DNA of 64,000 bases from an uncultured Hyphomicrobiales bacterium (GCA_903930435.1 CAIYYN010000051.1:25544-89543); one strand, 5' to 3'; positions 29,395 to 40,031 are shown, counted from the stretch's first letter. The notes: generated by a model from the sequence alone, not told the origin. Numbers and translations are program-made.

Positions 29395-30273
29395 ATGTCC
29401 ATTCTCGTTTCAAAAGATACCAAGGTGATTACCCAGGGCTTCACCGGCTCGCAGGGCACCTTCCATTCCGAACAGGCCATCGCCTATGGCACCAAGGTCG
29501 TTGGTGGCGTCACGCCGGGCAAGGGTGGCACCACCCATATCGGTCTGCCGGTCTATGATACGGTCGGTCAGGCCAAGGCTGCGACCGGCGCAACCGCAAG
29601 CGCGATCTATGTGCCGCCGCCGTTTGCTGCTGACGCGATCCTGGAGGCCATCGACGCCGAGATCGAGCTGATCGTCTGCATCACCGAGGGCATCCCGGTG
29701 CTCGACATGGTCAAGGTCGGCAAGGCGCTGAAGGGCTCTAAGTCACGCCTCATCGGCCCGAACTGCCCGGGTGTCCTGACCCCCGACGAATGCAAGATCG
29801 GCATTATGCCGGGCCATATCTTCAAGAAGGGCTCGGTTGGCATCCTGTCGCGCTCCGGTACGCTGACCTATGAAGCCGTCAAGCAGACGACCGACGCAGG
29901 CCTCGGCCAGACAACGGCAGTCGGTATCGGCGGCGACCCGGTCAAGGGCACCGAATTCATCGACGTGCTGGAGTTGTTCCTGAACGACCCCGAGACCAAA
30001 TCCATCATCATGATCGGCGAAATCGGCGGTTCGGCTGAAGAAGATGCGGCTGAGTTCCTGAAGTCCTATCCGATCAAGAAGCCAATGGTTGGCTTCATCG
30101 CTGGTGTGGCAGCACCTGCCGGACGTCGCATGGGTCATGCCGGTGCGATCATTTCCGGCGGCAAGGGCGGCGCGCAGGACAAGATCAAGGCCATGGAATC
30201 AGCCGGTATCCGGGTGTCGCCATCGCCTGCGAAACTGGGTGAAACCCTCGTCGCGGTTCTGGCGGGCAAGTAA
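29395..30273 (+). CDS. sucD: Succinyl-CoA synthetase alpha subunit
   Basis: 292 residues. [20 protein letters not shown] binds CoA, and the phosphorylated histidine is in [20 protein letters not shown]. It forms the phosphohistidine enzyme with SucC. An unusually large 163-bp gap separates it from sucA; it contains no gene. Confidence 0.97.
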   Translation: MSILVSKDTKVITQGFTGSQGTFHSEQAIAYGTKVVGGVTPGKGGTTHIGLPVYDTVGQAKAATGATASAIYVPPPFAADAILEAIDAEIELIVCITEGIPVLDMVKVGKALKGSKSRLIGPNCPGVLTPDECKIGIMPGHIFKKGSVGILSRSGTLTYEAVKQTTDAGLGQTTAVGIGGDPVKGTEFIDVLELFLNDPETKSIIMIGEIGGSAEEDAAEFLKSYPIKKPMVGFIAGVAAPAGRRMGHAGAIISGGKGGAQDKIKAMESAGIRVSPSPAKLGETLVAVLAGK

Positions 30274-30435
30274 AGACAGGCTCAGGACTATATGGCATTT
30301 TGGCATTCTTGCCTTATGCCCGACTGATTCGTCCGTCATGGGGTGGATCGAGACATCAAGAGATGGCCGGACGGGTTGATTGAGCCCTCCGGTAATTGAC
30401 CAGCGGGGCGAGGCCTCAGGCCTTGGGATGATAAA

Positions 30436-33435
30436 ATGGTGGATCGTCAAGACGCAAACGGCGGGTTGCAGCTGACCTCATTTCTGACCGGCGGCAATGC
30501 GGCCTATATCGAGGACCTTCAGGCCCGGTACGAAAAAGATCCCAATTCGGTCGATCAGTCCTGGCGCGATTTTTTCAGCGCATTGGCGGATGACAAGCAG
30601 AATGTCCTGAACACCGCGCGCGGCGCGGCCTGGAAGCGGACGGATTGGCCGGTCGTTGCCAATGGCGAGCTGGTATCTGCCCTTGATGCCAACTGGCCTG
30701 CCAAGGTTGAAAAGGCAATCGGCGACAAGCTGAAGGCCAAGGCGACAGAAGCCGGCAAGGCTGTGCCGAGCGAAGCAGAATTGCAGCGCGCCTCGCGTGA
30801 CTCCGTTCGTGCTATCATGATGATCCGCGCATTCCGCATGCGTGGCCATCTGCACGCCAAGCTCGACCCGCTGAATCTGGCACCCGAAAAGGACCATGAG
30901 GAACTGCATCCCTCCAGCTACGGCTTTACCGATGCCGACCTCGATCGCAAGATCTTCATCGATGGTGTGCTGGGACTGGAATTTGCCACACTCCGTGAGA
31001 TGGTCGATATCCTGAAGCGCACCTACTGCGCGACGCTCGGCGTCGAATTCATGCATATCTCCGACCCGGCGGAAAAGGCCTGGATCCAGGAACGCATCGA
31101 AGGTCCGGACAAGCAGATTGCCTTCACCAAGGAAGGCAAGCGCGCGATCTTCAAGAAGCTCGTCGAGGCTGAGGGCTTCGAGAAGTTCTGCGACGTCAAG
31201 TTCACCGGCACCAAGCGTTTTGGTCTCGACGGGTCGGAAGCACTGATCCCGGCGCTCGAACAGATCATCAAGCGCGGTGGTCAGCTCGGTCTGAAGGAAA
31301 TCGTGCTCGGCATGGCGCATCGCGGTCGTCTCAATGTGCTGGCGCAAGTCATGCACAAGGCGCATCGCGTGATTTTCCATGAGTTCAAGGGCGGCTCTGC
31401 TGCCCCCGATGACGTGGAAGGATCGGGCGACGTCAAGTACCATCTCGGCGCGTCGTCTGATCGCGAGTTTGATGGCAACAACGTCCATCTGTCATTGACC
31501 GCCAACCCGTCGCATCTGGAAATCGTCGACCCCGTCGTTCTCGGCAAGGCACGCGCCAAGCAGGATCAGATCGGCCAGGACAACCAGCATGGCGACGTCG
31601 TGCCGTTGGTTGAACGGGCCAAGGTGCTGCCTTTGCTGCTGCATGGCGACGCGGCCTTCGCCGGACAGGGTGTCGTGGCTGAATGCCTGGGCCTGTCGGG
31701 CCTGCGCGGTCACCGGACCGGTGGCTCCGTCCATTTCATCATCAACAATCAGATCGGCTTCACGACGAATCCGCGCTTCTCGCGCTCGTCGCCTTATCCG
31801 TCTGACGTTGCCAAGACGATCGAAGCGCCCATCTTCCACGTCAATGGCGATGATCCGGAAGCCGTGACCTTTGCGGCAAAGGTCGCGATCGAATTCCGAC
31901 AGAAGTTCTTCAAGCCTGTTGTCATCGACATGATCTGCTACCGCCGCTTCGGCCATAACGAGGGCGACGAGCCGTCCTTCACGCAGCCGATCATGTACCG
32001 TGAAATCCGCAATCATCCGTCCACGCTCGACCTTTACGGCGAGAAGCTGGTCGCCGAGGGCGTGTTGACGCGGGACGAAATCGAGGCCGAACGTCAGGCC
32101 TGGCGCAAGCATCTCGACAGCGAATATGACGCAGGCGTCAACTACAAGGCCAACAAGGCCGACTGGCTGGATGGTCGCTGGTCCGGTCTGAAGTCGGCAA
32201 CTGGTGAAGTCGACGAGGCCCGTCGTGGCCAGACCGGCGTCAAGCTCGACGAACTCAAGGATATCGGTCTCAAGCTGACCGAAATTCCGGCAGGCTTCAA
32301 TGTGCATCGCACGATCAACCGTTTCATCGACACGCGTCGCGCGATGATCGAAACCGGCGAAGGCGTCGATTGGGCCACTGCTGAAGCGCTTGCTTTCGGA
32401 ACGTTGCTGCGTGAAGGCCACAAGGTGCGTCTGTCCGGTCAGGATTGCGAGCGAGGCACGTTCTCGCAACGCCATTCTGTGCTCTATGATCAGCAGACTG
32501 AATCGCGGTTTATCCCGCTCAACAATCTCGGCACCGGCAAGGTCCATTACGAGGTCATCAACTCGATGCTCTCGGAAGAAGCCGTCTTGGGCTTCGAATA
32601 TGGCTACTCGCTGGCCGAGCCAAATGGCTTGACGCTCTGGGAAGCCCAGTTCGGCGATTTCGCCAACGGTGCCCAGGTCGTGTTTGACCAGTTCCTCTCA
32701 TCGGGCGAGTCCAAGTGGCTGCGCATGTCCGGCCTCGTCTGCTTGCTGCCGCATGGCTATGAGGGTCAGGGTCCGGAGCACTCGTCGGCCCGTCTGGAGC
32801 GGTTCCTGCAGATGTGCGCTGAAGACAACATGCAGGTTGCCAACTGCACGACACCGGCGAACTACTTCCACATCCTGCGCCGTCAGATCCATCGCGACTT
32901 CCGCAAGCCGCTTGTGCTGATGACGCCGAAGTCACTGCTGCGTCACAAGAAGGCGGTCTCGAACCTGAGCGAACTGGCTCAAGGAACCACGTTCCATCGC
33001 GTGCTGTTTGACAGCGCCGAGACGAGCGACACCCAGACCACGATCAAGCTCGTGGAAGATGCAAAGATCCGTCGTGTTATCCTGTGCACGGGCAAGGTCT
33101 ATTATGATCTGCTCGACGAACGCGAGAAGCGCGGCATCAATGATGTCTACCTGATGCGTGTCGAGCAGCTCTATCCCGTGCCATTGAAGGCGCTGGTCAA
33201 GGAGTTGGGCCGCTTCAAGGGTGCCGACATCGTCTGGTGCCAGGAAGAGCCGAAGAACATGGGTTCCTGGTCCTTTATCGAGCCTTACCTTGAGTGGGTG
33301 CTTGCTCACATTGATGCGACGACGAAGCGTGCACGCTACGTCGGGCGTCCTGCCTCTGCGGCCACCGCCGCTGGTCTGGCGTCCAAGCATCTTGCGCAGT
33401 TGCAGGCCTTCCTCGCAGACGCCTTCGCGTCCTGA
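30436..33435 (+). CDS. sucA: 2-oxoglutarate dehydrogenase E1 component
   Basis: 999 residues, full length. GNAAYIEDLQARYEKDPNSV is the standard N-terminus, GMAHRGRLNVLAQ and YRRFGHNEGDEPSFTQPIMY lie in the thiamine diphosphate domain, and LPHGYEGQGPEHSSARLERF is in the pyrimidine-binding domain. It decarboxylates 2-oxoglutarate and passes succinyl to SucB. An antisense 351-codon frame in this gene (31492-32547) is a codon-bias shadow. Confidence 0.97.
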   Translation: MVDRQDANGGLQLTSFLTGGNAAYIEDLQARYEKDPNSVDQSWRDFFSALADDKQNVLNTARGAAWKRTDWPVVANGELVSALDANWPAKVEKAIGDKLKAKATEAGKAVPSEAELQRASRDSVRAIMMIRAFRMRGHLHAKLDPLNLAPEKDHEELHPSSYGFTDADLDRKIFIDGVLGLEFATLREMVDILKRTYCATLGVEFMHISDPAEKAWIQERIEGPDKQIAFTKEGKRAIFKKLVEAEGFEKFCDVKFTGTKRFGLDGSEALIPALEQIIKRGGQLGLKEIVLGMAHRGRLNVLAQVMHKAHRVIFHEFKGGSAAPDDVEGSGDVKYHLGASSDREFDGNNVHLSLTANPSHLEIVDPVVLGKARAKQDQIGQDNQHGDVVPLVERAKVLPLLLHGDAAFAGQGVVAECLGLSGLRGHRTGGSVHFIINNQIGFTTNPRFSRSSPYPSDVAKTIEAPIFHVNGDDPEAVTFAAKVAIEFRQKFFKPVVIDMICYRRFGHNEGDEPSFTQPIMYREIRNHPSTLDLYGEKLVAEGVLTRDEIEAERQAWRKHLDSEYDAGVNYKANKADWLDGRWSGLKSATGEVDEARRGQTGVKLDELKDIGLKLTEIPAGFNVHRTINRFIDTRRAMIETGEGVDWATAEALAFGTLLREGHKVRLSGQDCERGTFSQRHSVLYDQQTESRFIPLNNLGTGKVHYEVINSMLSEEAVLGFEYGYSLAEPNGLTLWEAQFGDFANGAQVVFDQFLSSGESKWLRMSGLVCLLPHGYEGQGPEHSSARLERFLQMCAEDNMQVANCTTPANYFHILRRQIHRDFRKPLVLMTPKSLLRHKKAVSNLSELAQGTTFHRVLFDSAETSDTQTTIKLVEDAKIRRVILCTGKVYYDLLDEREKRGINDVYLMRVEQLYPVPLKALVKELGRFKGADIVWCQEEPKNMGSWSFIEPYLEWVLAHIDATTKRARYVGRPASAATAAGLASKHLAQLQAFLADAFAS

Positions 33436-33504
33436 TCCTTCCCGACGGCTGAGGTGCAAGCCCCGCCGTCGTCATCCTGTCTTTGCCAATGAGAGATCCC
33501 CGAC

Positions 33505-34737
33505 ATGGCTACCGATATCAAGGTCCCGACGCTTGGTGAATCCGTCACCGAGGCTACCATCGCCCGCTGGTTCAAGAAGCCCGGCGACGCGGTCAAGGTC
33601 GACGAGCCGCTGGTCGAACTGGAAACCGACAAGGTATCCGTCGAAGTGCCGGCTCCGGCGAGCGGTGTCATCGAGTCGATCCTGGTCAAGGAAGGTGAGA
33701 CGGTGGGCGTCGGTGCCCTGCTCGGCACGCTGACGGAAGGCGCGGCTGGCGCAAGCCCGGCTGCTCCCGTTGCGGCAAGCGCGCCTGCAGCGGTATCTGC
33801 CGCGGCTCCGGTAGCAACATCCACCTCGATGCCGCCGTCACCTGCTGCCGCCAAGCTGATCGCAGAAACCGGCGTGTCGGTTGACGCAGGGTCTGGCAAG
33901 CGTGGTCAGGTCCTGAAGGAAGATGTTCAGGCCGCTCTCGCCAATCCGCTGCCAACAGCTGCCAGTGTCAGCCTCTCGCCGACCCCTGCCCAGACGACAC
34001 CTGTGATCGTCCGGGCGCCGTCGCCGCCGTCAGACTCGTCGCGTGAAGAGCGCGTCAAGATGACGAAGCTGCGCCAGACCATCGCCCGTCGCCTCAAGGA
34101 TGCCCAGAACACCGCAGCCATGCTGACGACATTCAACGATGTCGACATGTCCGCCGTCATGGCGCTCCGCAGCCAGTACAAGGATCTCTTTGAGAAGAAG
34201 CATGGCGTGCGCCTCGGCTTCCTCGGTTTCTTCGTCAAGGCCTGCGTCAACGCGCTGAAGGAAATCCCGGCGGTCAACGGCGAGATCGACGGCACCGACA
34301 TCATCTACAAGAACTATTACCACATCGGCGTGGCCGTTGGCTCCGACAAGGGTCTCGTGGTGCCGGTCGTGCGTGATGCCGATCAGCTGTCGATTGCTGG
34401 CATCGAGAAGAAAGTCGGCGAATACGGCAAGCTGGCGCGCGATGGCCAGCTCAAGATCGAGCAGATGCAGGGTGGCACCTTCACCATCTCGAACGGCGGC
34501 GTCTATGGCTCGCTGATGTCGACCCCGATCCTCAACGCACCGCAGTCGGCCATCCTCGGCATGCACCGCATCGAAGATCGTCCGGTTGTTCGCAATGGCC
34601 AGGTCGTCATTCGTCCGATGATGTATCTCGCTGTTTCCTATGATCACCGGATCATCGATGGCAAGGAAGCCGTCACCTTCCTCGTCCGCGTCAAGGAACA
34701 GATCGAAGATCCGCAACGCCTCGTCGTTGATCTGTAA
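33505..34737 (+). CDS. sucB: 2-oxoglutarate dehydrogenase E2 (dihydrolipoyl succinyltransferase)
   Basis: 410 residues: a lipoyl domain with the modified Lys in [17 protein letters not shown], an Ala/Pro-rich linker (about 78-110), an E3-binding domain ([20 protein letters not shown]), a second linker, and a catalytic core ending with [16 protein letters not shown] (active His). It transfers succinyl to CoA. It precedes two unrelated small genes before the SDR and E3 gene lpdA. Confidence 0.97.
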   Translation: MATDIKVPTLGESVTEATIARWFKKPGDAVKVDEPLVELETDKVSVEVPAPASGVIESILVKEGETVGVGALLGTLTEGAAGASPAAPVAASAPAAVSAAAPVATSTSMPPSPAAAKLIAETGVSVDAGSGKRGQVLKEDVQAALANPLPTAASVSLSPTPAQTTPVIVRAPSPPSDSSREERVKMTKLRQTIARRLKDAQNTAAMLTTFNDVDMSAVMALRSQYKDLFEKKHGVRLGFLGFFVKACVNALKEIPAVNGEIDGTDIIYKNYYHIGVAVGSDKGLVVPVVRDADQLSIAGIEKKVGEYGKLARDGQLKIEQMQGGTFTISNGGVYGSLMSTPILNAPQSAILGMHRIEDRPVVRNGQVVIRPMMYLAVSYDHRIIDGKEAVTFLVRVKEQIEDPQRLVVDL

Positions 34738-34753
34738 GACGAGAGATTGCTGC

Positions 34754-35005
34754 ATGCCGGTGGTGGCGCAATTCGATGGCATCAAGATTGAGTTCTATTT
34801 TGATGACCATCCGCCACCACATTTTCATGCCCGCTGCGCTGAGCATATTGCTGTCATTGAAATCAAGTCACTTCGGGTCATGAATGGTGGATTGCCGCCA
34901 CGACAGTTACGGCAGGTGATTGACTGGGCAGCAGGTAAAGCGGACGATTTGCTGAGAGCGTGGTATCAGTGTCGTCTGAAGCAGCATCCGGGAGACATCC
35001 AGTGA
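34754..35005 (+). CDS. DUF4160-family protein
   Basis: 83 residues from ATG 34754. It carries the DUF4160 pattern: IEFYFDDHPPPHFHARCAEH near the start, then LPPRQLRQVIDWAAGKADDL and LLRAWYQCR. The histidines of DHPPPHFHAR could bind metal. DUF4160 genes usually sit directly before a DUF2442 gene, as here, and the pair is often discussed as a toxin-antitoxin-like module, though a shared function is not proven. It lies 16 bp after the sucB stop, inside the suc-lpd operon. Confidence 0.82.
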   Translation: MPVVAQFDGIKIEFYFDDHPPPHFHARCAEHIAVIEIKSLRVMNGGLPPRQLRQVIDWAAGKADDLLRAWYQCRLKQHPGDIQ

Positions 35006-35289
35006 GCGACATCCCCCGCATTCAATCGGCAGAGCCTGTTATCAATGGTGTCTTGAAAATCGTCTGGGACGACGGTTATGAAGCGGTCGTTGACGTGCGA
35101 CCAATCATCGGCTCCGGAAAGATTTTTGCCTTTCTGAGTGATCCTGTCGCTTTCTCAAGCGTGCGTGTCGGCGAATACGGCAGTTCGGTCTACTGGCTGG
35201 ATGACCAGTCGAATGTGATTGACTTCGGGACGGTGTCGATGCGTCAGCGCGCGGAAGCGCAGGCCGATATCCTTCGGGTCGCGATTTGA
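35002..35289 (+). CDS. DUF2442-family protein
   Basis: 95 residues from GTG 35002, which overlaps the DUF4160 stop by 4 bp (GTGA) and has GGGAG upstream. The DUF2442 pattern is visible: LKIVWDDGYEAVVDVRPIIG, then DPVAFSSVRVGEYGSSVYWL. The overlap argues for coupled translation with DUF4160. The role is unknown; the partner arrangement resembles an antitoxin but also any two-subunit protein. Confidence 0.82.
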   Translation: MSDIPRIQSAEPVINGVLKIVWDDGYEAVVDVRPIIGSGKIFAFLSDPVAFSSVRVGEYGSSVYWLDDQSNVIDFGTVSMRQRAEAQADILRVAI

Positions 35290-35412
35290 GGGATTCTCTG
35301 GTCACCAGTTTGAAATGTGTTGCAGTCGCGTAAGATCGACCAACCCCTGCGAAACTCATAATTAGGTCCCACGGTCCTGATTTGACCGATTGCCAACCCG
35401 AAAGACCCCTCA

Positions 35413-36165
35413 ATGATCCCTGAAACCCCTACAGTCCTCGTCACCGGTGGTTCGCGCGGCATTGGTCGCGCCTGTGCGGTGATGGCCGCCGAAATGGGCC
35501 TGAGCGTCGTCGTCAATTATGTCGGCAATGTCGAGGCTGCCGACTATGTCGTCAGTGCGATCAACCTGTCCGGCGGACGGGCCATCGCCGTGCAGGGCGA
35601 TGTGGGCGTTGAAGCCGATGTGCTGAAAATCTACGAGACGGTCGATGCCTTCGGCACGCTTGTGGGGCTGGTCAACAACGCGGGTGTCATTGACGTTGCG
35701 TCCCGTCTCGACGAGATGAGTGCCGCCCGGCTTGAACGCATGTTCCGCATCAATGTGATCGGCTCGATGCTGGTGGCGCGCGAAGCGATCAAGCGCATGT
35801 CGACGCTGCATGGCGGCATTGGCGGTGCGATTGTCAATGTGTCGTCGGCTGCCGCCTATCTCGGTGGTGGCGGGCAGTACGTCGATTATGCGGCTTCCAA
35901 GGGCGCAATTGATATCTTTACGCAAGGGCTTGCCAAGGAAGTCGCAGCCGAAGGCATTCGGGTCAATGCGGTGCGGCCCGGCATCATCGACACGGAAATC
36001 CACGCCTCGATTGGTCAGCCGGATCGCGTTGCCCAGATCCGCGACAGCCTGCCGATGAAACGCGAAGGCTCGGCGGAAGAAGTCGCGCGCGCAATCATGT
36101 GGCTCCTGTCCGATGACGCGTCTTATACCTCTGGCGCGATTTTAAATGTCACGGGCGCGCGATAA
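35413..36165 (+). CDS. SDR-family oxidoreductase
   Basis: 250 residues. Cofactor motif TGGSRGIG is at 11-18, NNAG at 88-91, and catalytic S144 and YAASK (Y159, K163) are intact. It is a YgfF-like short-chain dehydrogenase, substrate unknown. An SDR between sucB and lpdA is common in Hyphomicrobiales, so its place in the TCA operon is normal, whereas the DUF pair before it is not. Confidence 0.88.
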   Translation: MIPETPTVLVTGGSRGIGRACAVMAAEMGLSVVVNYVGNVEAADYVVSAINLSGGRAIAVQGDVGVEADVLKIYETVDAFGTLVGLVNNAGVIDVASRLDEMSAARLERMFRINVIGSMLVAREAIKRMSTLHGGIGGAIVNVSSAAAYLGGGGQYVDYAASKGAIDIFTQGLAKEVAAEGIRVNAVRPGIIDTEIHASIGQPDRVAQIRDSLPMKREGSAEEVARAIMWLLSDDASYTSGAILNVTGAR

Positions 36166-36210
36166 GACTGACTGAGTTTGCAATCCATAATCTGACGAAA
36201 AGGCAAGGCC

Positions 36211-37614
36211 ATGGCTGAGACATATGATGTGATCGTGATCGGGACAGGTCCCGGCGGCTACGTGGCGGCAATTCGTGCAGCCCAGCTGGGTCTGAAGGTC
36301 GCGGTTGTCGAGAAGCGCAAGACACACGGAGGCACTTGTCTTAACGTCGGCTGCATCCCGTCCAAGGCGCTCCTGCACGCTTCCGAAATGTTCGAGGAAG
36401 CCTCGCACGGCTTTGCACCGCTCGGCATCAAGGTGACGCCAGAGCTCGATCTGCCAGCCATGATGAAGCACAAGCAGGAGACCATTGATGCCAACGTCAA
36501 TGGTGTCGGCTTCCTTCTGAAGAAGAACAAGATCACGCCCTATTTCGGCACCGGCAAGATCATCAGCGCGGGCAAGGTTCTCGTCACGGCGGCTGACGGG
36601 TCCACCACCGAGCTTGAAACAAAGTCGATCATCATTGCCACCGGCTCGGATGTAGCCAAGCTGCCCGGCATTGTCGTTGATGAAGAGACGATCGTGTCGT
36701 CGACAGGTGCACTCGAACTGAAATCAGTTCCGAAGCGCATGACAGTGATCGGGGGCGGCGTGATAGGCCTTGAATTGGGCTCGGTCTGGAAGCGCCTCGG
36801 CGCCGACGTGACCGTCGTCGAATATCTGGACCGGATCCTGGCCGGCATGGATCTGGAAACCGCCAAGCAGGCACAACGGATCTTCGAACGGCAGGGCATC
36901 AAGTTCCATCTGGCGACAAAGGTGACCGGTGTTGCCAAGGGCAAGGACGGCTTGACCCTGTCGGTTGAGCCGGCAGCCGGTGGCGAAGCCGCGACCATTG
37001 GCGCCGATGTGGTTCTGGTTGCCACCGGTCGCGTTGCCTATACCGATGGCCTCGGACTGGATGAGGCGGGCGTCGTGCGCGACAATCGTGGCCGCGTTGA
37101 AATCGACGGCCATTTCCGCACGAACGTTCCGGGCATCTATGCCATCGGCGACGTCGTCAAGGGACCGATGCTGGCGCACAAGGCCGAAGACGAAGGCATG
37201 GCGCTTGCCGAGATTCTTGTCGGTCAGGCGGGGCACGTGAACTATGACGTCATCCCCGGCGTTGTTTACACACAGCCGGAAATCGCCTCGGTCGGCAAGA
37301 CCGAAGAAGAACTCAAGGCCGCTGGCATCGCCTATACGGTTGGCAAGTTCCCGTTCACGGCCAATGGCCGCGCGCGGTCGGTCCGTCATACCGATGGCTT
37401 CGTGAAGATCCTCGCCGATGCGACAACCGACCGGGTGCTTGGTGCGCACATCATTGGTGCCGCAGCAGGCGAGTTGATCCACGAAATCGCGGTTCTGATG
37501 GAATTCTCGGGATCTGCCGAGGATCTGGCCCGCACCTGCCACGCTCATCCGACGCTGTCGGAGGCCGTCAAGGAAGCCGCGTTGAATGTGGCCAAGCGCG
37601 CGATCCACGTTTGA
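36211..37614 (+). CDS. lpdA: Dihydrolipoyl dehydrogenase (E3)
   Basis: 467 residues. [19 protein letters not shown] binds FAD, redox cysteines C43 and C48 are in [34 protein letters not shown] binds NAD, and the C-terminal [16 protein letters not shown] supplies the active-site His-Glu pair. It reoxidises the lipoyl groups of SucB. GCGGTGA/TCACCGC (37629-37654) can form a small hairpin just downstream. Confidence 0.97.
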   Translation: MAETYDVIVIGTGPGGYVAAIRAAQLGLKVAVVEKRKTHGGTCLNVGCIPSKALLHASEMFEEASHGFAPLGIKVTPELDLPAMMKHKQETIDANVNGVGFLLKKNKITPYFGTGKIISAGKVLVTAADGSTTELETKSIIIATGSDVAKLPGIVVDEETIVSSTGALELKSVPKRMTVIGGGVIGLELGSVWKRLGADVTVVEYLDRILAGMDLETAKQAQRIFERQGIKFHLATKVTGVAKGKDGLTLSVEPAAGGEAATIGADVVLVATGRVAYTDGLGLDEAGVVRDNRGRVEIDGHFRTNVPGIYAIGDVVKGPMLAHKAEDEGMALAEILVGQAGHVNYDVIPGVVYTQPEIASVGKTEEELKAAGIAYTVGKFPFTANGRARSVRHTDGFVKILADATTDRVLGAHIIGAAAGELIHEIAVLMEFSGSAEDLARTCHAHPTLSEAVKEAALNVAKRAIHV

Positions 37615-37665
37615 TGCCTGCCTGACAAGCGGTGATGCCGAACGGGGTCACCGCATGACTGTTGC

Positions 37666-38190
37666 TCAGGCCTTGTTGCGTTCCAGCACATAGGTGCTGT
37701 GCACGGGCGTCACGCCAAGCCCCTTCAGGCGCGATGTCATGGAGAGTATGAGTTTGCCGTCATTGGTCGGTTCGATTGTGATCAAGCGATCAAACCGGCT
37801 CTGATCGTAGCGGGCGGTCATCTTGGCATTTTCACCGGGCCGCGTGGGCGGCACCCAGGTCACCGGCACTCTTTGCCAATCGCAGGAGAGGACATGCATG
37901 CAGCGGGCGACCAGCTGCAGTCCGAGTCCTGAGCCCGGACCATTGGTCTGGGACGCGGTTTTTGTCAGGGGGCCGGAGCAGGGGATCTGGATCTCGGCGG
38001 ACAGGATGTCGCTGCCATCAGGTTTGGCCTTGTTGTACCAGCGACCCGCCAGCTCCTGACCGATACAATTGGCGTTGGCCGAACTGGTTGCCGGGGTTCC
38101 ACCGAACAGGCCCAGGCCGAAAAGACCGATCCCGAACACAAGACATGCCCAGAACAAGGAACGTCGACGCGATTTCAGCATGCTGCGCAT
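37666..38190 (-). CDS. Secreted hypothetical protein
   Basis: About 174 residues from ATG 38190 (38181 is also possible). A basic start MRSMLKSRRR precedes a Gly/Leu-rich hydrophobic segment (about 11-30), so export is expected. The mature part has four cysteines (ANCIGQELAGRWYN, IPCSG, RCMHVLSCDW), likely two disulfides, and a small beta-rich domain. No family recognised. It is convergent with lpdA. Confidence 0.6.
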   Translation of the reverse strand: MRSMLKSRRRSLFWACLVFGIGLFGLGLFGGTPATSSANANCIGQELAGRWYNKAKPDGSDILSAEIQIPCSGPLTKTASQTNGPGSGLGLQLVARCMHVLSCDWQRVPVTWVPPTRPGENAKMTARYDQSRFDRLITIEPTNDGKLILSMTSRLKGLGVTPVHSTYVLERNKA

Positions 38191-38664
38191 AGCCTGGCCC
38201 CCACAATCTGGCATGGGAAGTATGCGGACCAGCGATTTAACAAACATTCAAAATGGTGACGGCTAAACATAAAATTTTATAGATTTATGTGCCTGGGCGT
38301 TAACGGGTGTCGCGATCGAGCTGCCTGATTTGCAATTCTTTCGATTTTGACCCTCAAGCGCCTGGAACAGCGTTTTCAGCTATCCCGAAGTGCAGTTCCA
38401 GCAGATGACTTGATTCTGCGTCTTGGCAGGCTGTTTTGCCGCGGCGCTCTTGCGCTTGTGCCATGCTTTCGCTAACCGATAGCAGACTAGCGACGTTGCC
38501 CGGATGGGGTTGCCCGGGTTGGATCTGGTCGAGATGCAGGGATGGTCATGCCTGGTGATTGTCAGCTTGCTCGCGAGGTGGATGGACGTCCGTGTGTTGA
38601 TGCCGTGATCGCACGGTGAGGCCACACGAATCGGACTTATGACGACGGGAACGGGAGAATTCCA
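38191..38664. other. Intergenic region before the ferredoxin gene
   Basis: About 475 bp. It contains a perfect 12-bp AT palindrome ATAAAATTTTAT (38269-38280) near the secreted-protein promoter. A GGGAG ribosome site for fdxA is at its end. Antisense frames here show no family features. No other structure seen. Confidence 0.4.
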
Positions 38665-39000
38665 ATGACCTATGTGGTCACTGACAATTGCATCAAGTGC
38701 AAATATACGGATTGCGTGGAAGTGTGTCCGGTCGACTGCTTCTATGAAGGCGAAAACATGCTCGTCATTCATCCTGATGAGTGCATTGATTGTGGTGTTT
38801 GCGAGCCCGAATGTCCGGCAGGCGCAATCAAGCCCGATACAGAATCCGATCTGTCGAAATGGCTCGCGTTGAATGCCGAATATGCGGCGATCTGGCCGAA
38901 TATCACGACGAAGATCGAGCCACCGGCTGACGCAAAGGACTATGACGGGGTAGCGGATAAGCTTACGAAGTTTTTCTCGCCCAACCCACCAAAAAATTAA
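38665..39000 (+). CDS. fdxA: 7Fe ferredoxin (FdxA type)
   Basis: 111 residues. Cysteines C9, C12, C17, C21, C25, C40, C43, C46 and C50 lie in [18 protein letters not shown] and [15 protein letters not shown]. That fits one [3Fe-4S] and one [4Fe-4S] cluster plus the long C-terminal tail of FdxA. It is a low-potential electron carrier. The carD gene follows, the common alphaproteobacterial order. A clean terminator lies directly downstream. Confidence 0.95.
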   Translation: MTYVVTDNCIKCKYTDCVEVCPVDCFYEGENMLVIHPDECIDCGVCEPECPAGAIKPDTESDLSKWLALNAEYAAIWPNITTKIEPPADAKDYDGVADKLTKFFSPNPPKN

Positions 39001-39037
39001 TAATCATTTAATCTGTAAATAAAGATCGATGATCTTC

Positions 39038-39071
39038 AATCCCGGTGGATGGCGACTCACCGGGATTTTTT
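39038..39071 (+). terminator. Rho-independent terminator after fdxA
   Basis: AATCCCGGTG (39038-39047) pairs perfectly with CACCGGGATT (39058-39067), followed by four further T residues. It separates fdxA from carD transcripts. Confidence 0.88.
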
Positions 39072-39397
39072 CATCGAAATCAACCTTCATCCAAGACAAA
39101 ACTTTTATTTTCTCCGTTTGTGTGGTAAAAGCGCTGCTACAGTCGAATACACCCTAACCGGAGCTCTCACATGGAGAGAATTGTGTGTGTCTGCATGAGC
39201 GTTGTTTGGCTCCCAGTGACACGGTCCGGTGAAGTGAATTTCCGAAACGACTGACTAACTCCGGCAAGACGTTCTGGTCCTACGCCATCGGCGGGGCAGT
39301 AGGTTTTGTCGCGTTGACCGCTAGCAAGAGGCCTGGTGCTTCCGGCGGCGGTTCCTTTATGCGCCAAATGGCGCTATCCGCAGGAGTAAACGGCGTT
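39072..39397. other. Intergenic region before carD
   Basis: About 325 bp. Its right part (39233-39397) is an open frame continuous with carD that would encode a glycine- and serine-rich stretch with a hydrophobic FWSYAIGGAVGFVAL segment, but it has no good start or ribosome site. No hairpin or repeat stands out elsewhere. Confidence 0.4.
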
Positions 39398-40003
39398 ATG
39401 GCCATGGCAACGAAGAAGACGTCTCAGCAGCGTAATGGTTTCAAGGCTGGCGAATACATCGTTTATCCGGCCCATGGGGTAGGGCTCATATCAGGGATCG
39501 AAGACCAGGAAATCGCCGGTTACAAACTGGAATTGTTTGTCATCTCCTTTGAAAAGGACAAGATGACGTTGCGCGTTCCGATTTCGAAGATCGCGACGGT
39601 TGGCATGCGCAAGCTCTCGGAGCCTGCGGCAGTCAAGAAGGCGCTCGATACCGTCAAGGGACGCGCCCGCGTCAAGCGCACCATGTGGTCGCGCCGGGCC
39701 CAGGAATATGAAGCCAAGATCAACTCCGGCGATCTGATCGCCATCGCCGAGGTCGTGCGTGACCTGTTCCGCGCTGATACCCAGCCGGAACAGTCCTATT
39801 CCGAGCGGCAACTGTATGAGGCTGCCCTCGATCGCATGGCACGTGAAGTCAGCGCCGTCAGCAAGATCTCCGAGACGGAAGCCGTTCGCCTGATCGAACA
39901 GAGCCTGATGAAGAATCCGCGCCGCTCTGCCAAGCCCGATGGCGAGGCCGAGGCCGAGGTCGATGCCGATTTCGTCGAAGACGAGCAGGAAGAAGCTGCA
40001 TAA
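39398..40003 (+). CDS. carD: CarD-family transcriptional regulator
   Basis: 201 residues from ATG 39398 (AGGAG 11 bp upstream; ATG 39404 also possible). FKAGEYIVYPAHGVGLISGI begins the RNA-polymerase-interacting domain, and a helical domain with TMWSRRAQEYEAKINSGDL follows. CarD binds RNA polymerase and stabilises open complexes, notably at rRNA promoters. The acidic C-terminal tail (EAEAEVDADFVEDEQEE) is typical. Confidence 0.93.
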   Translation: MAMATKKTSQQRNGFKAGEYIVYPAHGVGLISGIEDQEIAGYKLELFVISFEKDKMTLRVPISKIATVGMRKLSEPAAVKKALDTVKGRARVKRTMWSRRAQEYEAKINSGDLIAIAEVVRDLFRADTQPEQSYSERQLYEAALDRMAREVSAVSKISETEAVRLIEQSLMKNPRRSAKPDGEAEAEVDADFVEDEQEEAA

Positions 40004-40031
40004 TCAGCGGTCTGTTCATCGCAGATATGTC

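Noticed and set aside
31492..32547. 351-codon antisense frame inside sucA
   Set aside because: Complete overlap with the catalytic part of sucA; no motifs; a codon-bias shadow.
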